Shown: positions 7,174 to 13,730 of the stretch, in pieces
Layout: each line of letters starts with the position of its first letter
How positions within the stretch are numbered: position 1 is the stretch's first letter
Notes under the pieces: generated by a model
Database searches by the model: none
Told to the model about the DNA's origin: nothing
Seen by the model: only the letters and a program-made list of their open reading frames with translations
DNA from: a virus
Reading direction: 5' to 3' (one strand)
DNA: 36,624 bases
Virus record (IMG/VR): IMGVR_UViG_3300021961_000274
Coordinates: 1-36,624 of that record
Translations under genes and position numbers: made by a program

Positions 7174-8562
7174 ATGGCGAAAAATGAGAGTTTAAATTTA
7201 GGTTATTTAGGATATAGTTTTCAAGTAAAATTAGTTAAACAATTAGTAGAAGATCATAAGTTTTCAGAAAGTATTATTTCGATTATCGATCCAAATTATT
7301 TCGATAATGAATATATGAGACTAGTTGTTGCTGGTATAAAAGATTACTATGAAAAATACGAGACTATTCCATCTTATGAAACCATCTTTAACATAATTAA
7401 AAGTGAAGTTAGAAGAGAAATTGCTAGAGAGTCCGCTACTGAACTAATTAAAGAGGTTAGAGAATCTGACAATAGAGACTGTTTACACACACAAGATGTT
7501 GCCATTAAGTTCTGCAAACAACAAGAACTTAAGAAGGCTACCCAAAAAATTCAAAAAATCTTAGACGTTGGGGATTTTGATAGGTACGATGAGTGTGAGG
7601 AATTAGTTAAACAGGCAATATCTGTTGGTACTGAAAAAGATGAAGGTGTGGATATTTTTCACGCAATCGAAGACGTTTTAGCTGATGATTTTAGAAATCC
7701 TATTGCAACTGGTTTGGTAGGTATTGATAATCTAATGGGTGGTGGATTATCTAAAGGTGAGTTAGGTGTTATTCTAGCGGCGTTTGGTGTTGGTAAAACA
7801 ACATTAATAACTAGAATGGCGAACACTGCGTATTTAGAAGGTAAAAATGTGGTACAAATTTTCTTTGAGGACAATGTAAAAGTAATTCAGAGAAAACACT
7901 TAACATGTTTTACAGGTATTGAGTTAAGTCAATTAGGGGATAGAAAGGAAGAGGTTAAAGAATTCCTACCTAGATTCCAAAATTTAGAAAATAACCTAAT
8001 ACTTAAAAAAATGTCTAGTGATGGGACAACTATTCCACACATCAAACAATACTTACGTAAACTAATTTCATCTGGAATTAAACCAGATATTGTATTTGTT
8101 GATTACATTGATTGTATTCAACCGACAAAACAATTCAAAGACGAGTATAGTGGTGAAGGAAATGTTATGAGACAATTCGAAACTATGTTAGCAGAATTAG
8201 ATATTGCTGGTTGGACTGCGGTACAAGGTAACAGAAGTGCAATTGGTGCCGATTTGGTTGAAGCGAATATGATGGGTGGATCAATCAAAAAAGGGCAGAT
8301 AGGACATTTTATTTTATCAGTTGCTAAAACTTTAGATCAGAAAGAAGAAGGAAGAGCAACATTAGCCATTCTTAAATCTCGTTTTGGTAGGGACGGAGTT
8401 GTTTTCGATGACATTGTTTTTGACAATGGTACATTGACTATCGACACAAGCGAAAGTACAGACGTAACACTTTTACAACATGAAAAAGGACAGAAAAAGA
8501 AAACGTCTGATTTTATCGCACAAACGATAGAGAAAAAAAGAAGTTCTATAAATAATAATTAA
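7174..8562 (+). CDS. 41: Replicative DNA helicase, DnaB/gp41-like
   Basis: The 462-residue protein should be the ring helicase unwinding the phage fork. The N-terminal part (about residues 1-155) is helical, as in DnaB-type helicases. The C-terminal RecA-like motor starts near IATGLVGIDNLMGGGLSKGE. The Walker A is AAFGVGKTT with K208, a glutamate-containing motif FFEDN follows, and the Walker B strand is IVFVDYIDCI with D310. A QGNRSA motif matches the DnaB 'sQl.R' region. The length is close to T4 gp41 (475 aa). No primase gene is in the window. The C-terminus is basic (GQKKKTSDFIAQTIEKKRSS). Confidence 0.9.
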   Translation: MAKNESLNLGYLGYSFQVKLVKQLVEDHKFSESIISIIDPNYFDNEYMRLVVAGIKDYYEKYETIPSYETIFNIIKSEVRREIARESATELIKEVRESDNRDCLHTQDVAIKFCKQQELKKATQKIQKILDVGDFDRYDECEELVKQAISVGTEKDEGVDIFHAIEDVLADDFRNPIATGLVGIDNLMGGGLSKGELGVILAAFGVGKTTLITRMANTAYLEGKNVVQIFFEDNVKVIQRKHLTCFTGIELSQLGDRKEEVKEFLPRFQNLENNLILKKMSSDGTTIPHIKQYLRKLISSGIKPDIVFVDYIDCIQPTKQFKDEYSGEGNVMRQFETMLAELDIAGWTAVQGNRSAIGADLVEANMMGGSIKKGQIGHFILSVAKTLDQKEEGRATLAILKSRFGRDGVVFDDIVFDNGTLTIDTSESTDVTLLQHEKGQKKKTSDFIAQTIEKKRSSINNN

Positions 8563-8570
8563 TTAAAATT

Positions 8571-8623
8571 AGGGAGTAACTTTAGTGGTTTATTTATAAG
8601 TCATTAAGGGACTTTTACCCCCT
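8571..8623 (+). promoter_or_regulatory. Structured leader ahead of the ribonucleotide reductase gene
   Basis: Two arms, AGGGAGTAA (8571-8579) and TTACCCCCT (8615-8623), pair over nine positions with one mismatch. Between them, directly next to the right arm, is a hairpin AAGTC/GACTT (8598-8602 with 8610-8614). The element occupies most of the 67-base gap between the helicase stop and the RNR ATG at 8630 and ends six bases before that ATG. There is no T run, so it is not a standard terminator. It is too short for a cobalamin riboswitch. It could affect translation or message processing. Confidence 0.4.
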
Positions 8624-8629
8624 AAAAAA

Positions 8630-10510
8630 ATGAGAAAAAAAATTAAAAAAATGGAGTTATCAAACAAGATTTTATCAGACATTACGGTGTATATGAAATA
8701 CGCCAAATATTTACCCAAAGAAAATAGAAGAGAGACTTGGGAAGAGTTAGTAACAAGAAATAAAGAAATGCATCAAAAAAGATATCCTAATATAAAGGAT
8801 GAGATTGAGGATGTATATAAGATGGTATATGATAAAAAAATATTACCTTCTATGAGAAGTTTACAGTTTGGAGGTAAACCAATTGAAATATCTCCTAATA
8901 GAATTTATAATTGTGCATATCTACCTATTGATCATGTTGATGCATTTTCAGAAACAATGTTTTTGTTATTAGGTGGAACTGGAGTAGGATTCTCAGTACA
9001 AAAACACCATGTAGATGCATTACCTGAAATTAGAAAACCAAATCCTAATAGGAGTAGAAGATATCTTATTAGTGATTCTATTGAGGGATGGGCGGATGCA
9101 ATTAAAGTATTAGTGGAGTCTTATTTTGGGGTTAAATCCTCATCACCAACGTTTGATTATTCTGATATCAGACAAAAAGGTGCGCTATTAGTAACATCAG
9201 GAGGTAAAGCACCTGGACCTCAGCCACTAAAGGATTGTATCCATAATATTAAGAAAGTATTAGATGCAAAATCAGATGGTGATAAACTAACCTCTATTGA
9301 AACTCACGATATTATATGTCATATTGCAGATGCAGTTCTTGCTGGAGGTATCCGTAGAGCAGCTTTAATTAGTTTGTTTAGTGCAGATGACGATGAAATG
9401 ATATCTTGTAAATCTGGTGCTTGGTGGGAACTTAATCCACAAAGAGGTAGAGCTAACAATTCTGCGGTATTATTAAGACACAAAGTAACTAAAGAGTTTT
9501 TCTTAGATCTATGGAAAAGAATTGAATTAAGTGGGGCAGGTGAACCGGGAATCTATTTCTCAAACGATAAAGATTGGGGAACTAATCCTTGTTGTGAAAT
9601 AGGTTTGAGACCATATCAATTCTGTAACCTATGTGAAGTAAACGCATCTGACATTGATTCACAAGAAGACTTTGAAAAAAGAGTTAAAGGTGCTGCGTTT
9701 ATTGGAACATTACAGGCGGGATATACAGACTTTCATTATCTAAGAGATGTATGGAAGAGAACTACACAAAAAGATGCATTAATAGGTGTTGGTATGACAG
9801 GTATTGGATCAGGTGTTGTGTTGGGTTATGATATGAAATCTGCAGCTAAAGCAGTTAAAGAAGAAAACGAAAGAGTTGCAAATTTAATTGGTATTAATAA
9901 AGCAGCTAGAACAACAACGGTAAAACCATCAGGTACATCATCTTTGGTTTTAGGGACATCTTCAGGAATTCATGCATGGCATAATGACTATTATATCAGA
10001 AGAATTAGGGTTGGTAAAAATGAGGCAATTTATACCTATTTATCAATTCATCATCCAGAATTAGTAGAAGATGAAGTATTCCGTCCACACGATACTGCAG
10101 TAATATCTATCCCACAAAAGTCACCAGAAGGTTCTATCTTAAGATATGAATCACCTTTTGAATTATTGAATCGTGTTAAGAAAGTATCGCAGGAGTGGAT
10201 TAAGTATGGACACAGAGGTGGACAGAATACACATAATGTATCTGCCACAATATCTTTAAAAGAAGAAGATTGGGAACTTGCTGGAGAATGGATGTGGGAA
10301 AACAGAAAACATTACAATGGTTTATCTGTATTACCATATAATGGAGGCACGTACCAACAAGCCCCTTTTGAGGATTGCGACATCTCAACATATGAATCAA
10401 TGATGAGATCATTAAGTAATGTAGATTTGACTAAGGTTGTTGAACTACAAGATAATACTAATCTATCAGGTGAAGTTGCTTGTGCTGGTGGAGCTTGTGA
10501 AATTGTATAG
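8630..10510 (+). CDS. nrdJ: Class II (adenosylcobalamin-dependent) ribonucleotide reductase
   Basis: The 626-residue enzyme should reduce ribonucleotides to deoxyribonucleotides for phage DNA synthesis, using coenzyme B12 for radical formation. Key residues line up with the monomeric Lactobacillus RTPR. The N-x-C-x-E motif is N319-P-C321-C-E323 (radical-site cysteine). C332 lies 11 residues later, the spacing of C408 to C419. C95 in YNCAYLP is the partner redox cysteine. C618-x4-C623 at the extreme C-terminus (CAGGAC) matches the mobile reducing pair. The PSGTSS phosphate-binding motif is also present. It is shorter than RTPR (739 aa). There are no separate small-subunit genes, as expected for this class. 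The gene follows a structured leader and ends two bases before the DUF5522-like gene. Confidence 0.9.
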   Translation: MRKKIKKMELSNKILSDITVYMKYAKYLPKENRRETWEELVTRNKEMHQKRYPNIKDEIEDVYKMVYDKKILPSMRSLQFGGKPIEISPNRIYNCAYLPIDHVDAFSETMFLLLGGTGVGFSVQKHHVDALPEIRKPNPNRSRRYLISDSIEGWADAIKVLVESYFGVKSSSPTFDYSDIRQKGALLVTSGGKAPGPQPLKDCIHNIKKVLDAKSDGDKLTSIETHDIICHIADAVLAGGIRRAALISLFSADDDEMISCKSGAWWELNPQRGRANNSAVLLRHKVTKEFFLDLWKRIELSGAGEPGIYFSNDKDWGTNPCCEIGLRPYQFCNLCEVNASDIDSQEDFEKRVKGAAFIGTLQAGYTDFHYLRDVWKRTTQKDALIGVGMTGIGSGVVLGYDMKSAAKAVKEENERVANLIGINKAARTTTVKPSGTSSLVLGTSSGIHAWHNDYYIRRIRVGKNEAIYTYLSIHHPELVEDEVFRPHDTAVISIPQKSPEGSILRYESPFELLNRVKKVSQEWIKYGHRGGQNTHNVSATISLKEEDWELAGEWMWENRKHYNGLSVLPYNGGTYQQAPFEDCDISTYESMMRSLSNVDLTKVVELQDNTNLSGEVACAGGACEIV

Positions 10511-10512
10511 TT

Positions 10513-10731
10513 ATGACAGTAAAACCATCAGAAGATTGGGTACAACAATTGTATATAAGGGAGTTTGGTAACAAACTCCTTTCTACTGATTTCTATTATG
10601 ATAAAAACGGTAATATGGTTATGACTGAATCATACCATATAAGAAGAGGTAGATGTTGTGGTAATGGATGTTTACATTGCCCTTATGAACCAAAACATCA
10701 AAGAGGTAATACAAATGTTGTAACAAATTAA
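10513..10731 (+). CDS. DUF5522-like small cysteine-rich protein
   Basis: The 72-residue protein has the signature MVMTESYHIRRGRCCGNGC followed by LHCPYEP, matching by eye the 'HxxRGxCCGxxCxHCPY' motif of the DUF5522 family found in Bacteroidota and other bacteria. The four cysteines (CC-x3-C-x2-C) are likely metal ligands. It begins two bases after the RNR stop and is the last gene before a strong terminator, so it is co-transcribed with the reductase. The biochemical role of the family is not known to me. It is probably a host-derived auxiliary gene. Confidence 0.75.
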   Translation: MTVKPSEDWVQQLYIREFGNKLLSTDFYYDKNGNMVMTESYHIRRGRCCGNGCLHCPYEPKHQRGNTNVVTN

Positions 10732-10757
10732 GGATAAAAACTTAAAAACATAGTAAT

Positions 10758-10786
10758 AAAGTCAGCCTAACCGCTGACTTTTTTTT
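10758..10786 (+). terminator. Rho-independent terminator closing the replication/RNR operon
   Basis: A perfect six-base stem GTCAGC/GCTGAC (10761-10766 with 10773-10778), extended by A-T pairs, closes a CTAACC loop and runs into eight T (10779-10786). It sits 27 bases after the DUF5522-like gene. Its T tract overlaps the stop codon of the convergent minus-strand gene. On the minus strand the downstream tract is only TTTATTA, so it may stop that transcript weakly. Confidence 0.9.
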
Positions 10787-11345
10787 AAAATTGAAATTTT
10801 TTAGAATATAAATATTTAATCATTTCATCATCTTTTTTGGTAAAATTACCTGCATATTTTATAATAGTCGAACTTTCGTCTTTGTGATGATGGAATCCTA
10901 ACATATGAAACATTTCATGTTTGATAGTGTGTTGTATTTCTTTATTACTAAATTGAGTGTCTATGTGTACATCACCCTCAATGATAGTATTTTTAAGGTC
11001 TAACGATCTTTTAACATATGTTGCACCAAGATTGTCACTATGATCACAATAAGAAAATAAATTTTGGTACTCTTTATCTGTTAAAAAATAGATAATAGTA
11101 TTTGCATCTTCTTTTTTATCAACAACCCTTATTTGAACTGTTTCCATTAAATTGTTGAAATGAGATATAGTTTCATATATAGTGTTTTTACTAACAGAAT
11201 CACAATCACCGTAGATAAAAATTTTAACATCAGATTCCCATCTCTTAGATTTTGTAATTTTTACGATTTGTTCGTGAGTGAAATATGTTTGAGAAAATAT
11301 TAAGTTTGGAACTAAAATAAATAAGATAATAATTAAATTTTTCAT
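10785..11345 (-). CDS. Secreted metzincin-like zinc metalloprotease
   Basis: This is the only minus-strand gene in the window. ATG 11345 was chosen because it starts a clear signal peptide, MKNLIIILFILVPNLIFSQ, with cleavage likely after Ser18 or Gln19; a longer in-frame form from 11396 would place 17 basic residues before it. The mature part carries HEMFHMLGFHH (residues 143-153), an exact HExxHxxGxxH zinc motif of metzincin proteases. The usual Met-turn is not clear; the corresponding region reads SSTIIKYAGN. Two cysteines (C48, C100) could form a disulfide outside the cytoplasm. The product, 186 aa, should act in the periplasm or outside the host. It has its own promoter and lies between two operons, like a moron. 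Substrate unknown. Confidence 0.75.
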   Translation of the reverse strand: MKNLIIILFILVPNLIFSQTYFTHEQIVKITKSKRWESDVKIFIYGDCDSVSKNTIYETISHFNNLMETVQIRVVDKKEDANTIIYFLTDKEYQNLFSYCDHSDNLGATYVKRSLDLKNTIIEGDVHIDTQFSNKEIQHTIKHEMFHMLGFHHHKDESSTIIKYAGNFTKKDDEMIKYLYSKKFQF

Positions 11346-11353
11346 AGTTGTTT

Positions 11354-11368
11354 TATATTTATATAACA
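11354..11368 (+). promoter_or_regulatory. Possible late promoter motif between divergent genes
   Basis: The plus strand reads TATATTTATATAACA, an 8 of 9 match to the AATATTTAT core seen before other late genes, about 36 bases before the ATG at 11405. The same bases read on the minus strand give an exact TATAAATA (11356-11363) in the leader of the metalloprotease gene. It may serve either or both genes; the assignment is uncertain. Confidence 0.3.
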
Positions 11369-11396
11369 AATATAACAGTTTTTTTTTAACTGGCAA
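11367..11396 (-). promoter_or_regulatory. Candidate host-type promoter of the metalloprotease gene
   Basis: On the minus strand TTG (11396-11394) is followed after 19 bases by TATATTTG (11374-11367), matching the Bacteroidota TTG-N-TAnnTTTG pattern. Transcription would begin near 11363, leaving a leader of under 20 bases before ATG 11345. Its own host-type promoter supports expression independent of the phage operons. Confidence 0.5.
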
Positions 11397-11404
11397 AATT
11401 TTTT

Positions 11405-13282
11405 ATGAGAAATTTATTAGAACAATTAAATAGAATGAAAGATTTAATGGTGTATGAAAAAGGTACACCTATTAATGAAATTTCTACCACAGTTGGGGGA
11501 TCAACTAATGTGGAAAAAACTAAATCTTCAGAAGTAAATCTCAATAGTGGAGGTGAAACTAAATCTTCAGAAACAAATGATGACACAAAAAAATCAAATG
11601 ATTGTATAGTTATAAAAGCTTCAGGTGAATTTGTTGTTGATGTTGATGAAAATAGTGGTGCGGTAACAAACTTCATAAAAAATTTAGAAACTGTAGTAAA
11701 AAATAATCCCGACTTTAATCAGGCAAAAGTTAAAGGTGGGTCAATGTTTATTACAGAAATAACTCTACAAGGATTTGCAAGTAATTACTATAAGGGTACA
11801 ATAGAACCAGACTTTGATAATAACTGGTGTAAAAAATGGGAACGCAGGGGTAATTTATATGATGGGTTGTGTAGTGATTGGGAAATTAAATCTTTTTCAG
11901 GTAAAAAATTATCTTCATATAGTGGTAAAAAAGGTGAAAATAATCAATTAGCAAGTAGAAGGGCAGAAAATTTATATAAAGCACTTAAAGAAAAACTTAC
12001 AAAAAAGGCGGAAGAAGAAGGAATTAAGATTGATCCTAATTTAAAACCTAAATATTTGCAAGGTGGAACAATTTATACTGAAAATAAGGTTGATGAAAAT
12101 TGGAAGACACGCATAAGTCAAGGAAAAATTAACCCAGGACAAATAGTTTTATGTACTGCAACTTTATGTTATGAGTTACCTAAAGAGTGTACAGATGCTT
12201 GTATGGAAAAGGATAAAGAAGGTAATTGTAAATGTAAACCTGGATTAAAAGAGGTAGATGGTAAGTGTGTTTGTGAAAAAACTAATGAACCACCTGACGA
12301 AAATTGTGAATGTAAAGAAAAAAAAGAATGTCCTAAGTGTCAAGAGGAAGACGATAAAGGTGAATGTAAATGTAAACCTGGATTAAAAGAGGTAGATGGT
12401 AAGTGTGTGTGTGAGGATGGTTCAGAACCAGATGACGATTGTAATTGTAAAAAGAAAAAAGAATGTCCGACTTGTCAAGAACTGGATGAAGAAACTAATA
12501 ATTGTAAATGTAAGGCGGGATTAAAAGAACAAAAAGACGCTGAAGGTAATATCACATGTGTATGTGAAAAAGAAGATGAAATATTAAATACTGCGGGGGA
12601 AAGTTGTAAATGTGAAAAAAAGAAAACCCCACCTAAATGTAATCAAACTTATGATATAAAAGGTGGTAGAGGAAAAAAAGAAAATAATTTTGTAAATAAA
12701 TCGTTACAAACAGAATGGCCGTTCTCAGGAACGGGTGAAGTAACAATTACTTTCGATCCTTTAATTGTACCAGATGCGTTCTACATAAAATATGGTGAAC
12801 AAGAATTTTGGAGTGGTTTTGTTGGGGATGTTTATAACAAGTCTGAAGGGTTATATAAAATGGCTAGTGTCCCTGATGATATTAAAAATAGATTTTATAA
12901 AGACATTTTCCCTAGTAAAATAACAAGTGAAAATGACACTAGTATAGTTGATAGGTATCCTAGAAACTTCGCAGGTGAGTTAGTATGGTATAAACAAAAT
13001 GACGGTTTATTAGAGTCTATAAACGCGGAAATAAGTAAGGTTGGTGGAACACCAATTAATAACATATTTAAAAATGGTGATGGAAACGCAGAAAAAATCA
13101 CTAATGGTATAAAAAACACTAAAACCAAATTAAAAGATATATATGATAGTTATGGAGATGTTTTAAAAGGTGATAGATCATTTACTATGAAAAAATTAAA
13201 AGATGATGAAGAAAAAATAACTATATTAGTTTTCTCACCGCTAGCCGAAACAATATTTAAAATGAAAATAGAATGTAAATAA
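11405..13282 (+). CDS. OmpA-like/EGF-like Cys-repeat protein with putative head-targeting peptide
   Basis: The 625-residue protein has four parts. Residues 1-25, MRNLLEQLNRMKDLMVYEKG then TPINE, form an amphipathic helix ending in an (I/L)-x-E site, as in T4 capsid-targeting peptides. Residues about 65-255 resemble an OmpA C-terminal-like fold: a strand ITLQGFAS and the helix NQLASRRAENL (180-190), with an insertion in between; the usual 'GHTD' aspartate is missing. Residues 262-412 hold 25 cysteines in three modules of eight, with the repeated core CKCKPGLKEVDGKCVC. The C-terminal 200 residues are an unrecognised domain (WPFSGTGEVTITFDP onward). It opens the late operon ahead of gp25. A virion role is likely; whether it is internal or tail-associated is unresolved. 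Confidence 0.6.
   Translation: MRNLLEQLNRMKDLMVYEKGTPINEISTTVGGSTNVEKTKSSEVNLNSGGETKSSETNDDTKKSNDCIVIKASGEFVVDVDENSGAVTNFIKNLETVVKNNPDFNQAKVKGGSMFITEITLQGFASNYYKGTIEPDFDNNWCKKWERRGNLYDGLCSDWEIKSFSGKKLSSYSGKKGENNQLASRRAENLYKALKEKLTKKAEEEGIKIDPNLKPKYLQGGTIYTENKVDENWKTRISQGKINPGQIVLCTATLCYELPKECTDACMEKDKEGNCKCKPGLKEVDGKCVCEKTNEPPDENCECKEKKECPKCQEEDDKGECKCKPGLKEVDGKCVCEDGSEPDDDCNCKKKKECPTCQELDEETNNCKCKAGLKEQKDAEGNITCVCEKEDEILNTAGESCKCEKKKTPPKCNQTYDIKGGRGKKENNFVNKSLQTEWPFSGTGEVTITFDPLIVPDAFYIKYGEQEFWSGFVGDVYNKSEGLYKMASVPDDIKNRFYKDIFPSKITSENDTSIVDRYPRNFAGELVWYKQNDGLLESINAEISKVGGTPINNIFKNGDGNAEKITNGIKNTKTKLKDIYDSYGDVLKGDRSFTMKKLKDDEEKITILVFSPLAETIFKMKIECK
12185..12640 (+). repeat. Three tandem 8-Cys modules (about 46 codons each)
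   Basis: The NC-K-C pair of each module starts at 12227, 12365 and 12503, an exact 138-base period. The first two copies are identical over 44 bases (12227-12270 and 12365-12408), so one duplication is recent; the third copy is diverged and carries a five-residue insertion. Each module has the order EC-x2/3-C, CKC, KCVC, CxC. Confidence 0.9.
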
Positions 13283-13328
13283 AATTTTTTATATATTTTA
13301 CCATTTCTTTTCAAAAAATTTATAGTAC

Positions 13329-13342
13329 AATATTTATAAACA
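13329..13342 (+). promoter_or_regulatory. Late-gene AATATTTAT element before gp25
   Basis: AATATTTATAAACA ends one base before the ATG at 13344, and its second half is one base off TATAAATA. With T4-like spacing the transcript start would fall inside the start codon. It may therefore act as a translation-start context, or initiate closer than in T4. Confidence 0.4.
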
Positions 13343-13343
13343 A

Positions 13344-13727
13344 ATGGCAAAGACTAATTATATAAATATTGATTTCCCTTTTAAGGATAGTGACAAAGGT
13401 TTTTATTTAAATTTAAATCAAACATCGAGAGACGCTATTAGGGCTGATTTATTACATCTTTTATTAACTAATAAGGGTGAAAGACTATATTTACCCGATT
13501 TTGGTAGTGATTTAAAGAAATATATATTTGAACCTAATGATAGTATTACACATGAAGAAATTAGAGATAACTTAAATGATACCATAAAAAAGTATATCCC
13601 TAATTTAATTATTAATAGTATTATTTTTAGAAATAATGAGGTAGAAGAATCTATTGTTGTAGAAATAACATTTACAGTTACAGAAGATTCTTTTTCTAGT
13701 ACTGATACTGTGACATTAACTTTTTAA
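13344..13727 (+). CDS. 25: Baseplate wedge protein, gp25-like (GPW/gp25 family)
   Basis: The 127-residue protein matches the lysozyme-like GPW/gp25 baseplate family in length and pattern. It has an N-terminal INIDFPFKDSDKGFYLNLN, a helix with RADLLHLLLTNKGERLYLPDFGS, and the following LKKYIFEPND. The conserved 'GER.x.PxFGs' region is the family hallmark. In T4 and related contractile machines this protein sits in the inner wedge of the baseplate and contacts gp6 and the sheath. It lies three bases before the gp6-like gene, the same neighbour relation seen in many contractile tails. Confidence 0.88.
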   Translation: MAKTNYINIDFPFKDSDKGFYLNLNQTSRDAIRADLLHLLLTNKGERLYLPDFGSDLKKYIFEPNDSITHEEIRDNLNDTIKKYIPNLIINSIIFRNNEVEESIVVEITFTVTEDSFSSTDTVTLTF

Positions 13728-13730
13728 TAT

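Noticed and set aside
8563-8629. Cobalamin riboswitch before the B12-dependent reductase
   Set aside because: The gap is only 67 bases and has no B12-box-like sequence; known cobalamin riboswitches are far longer.
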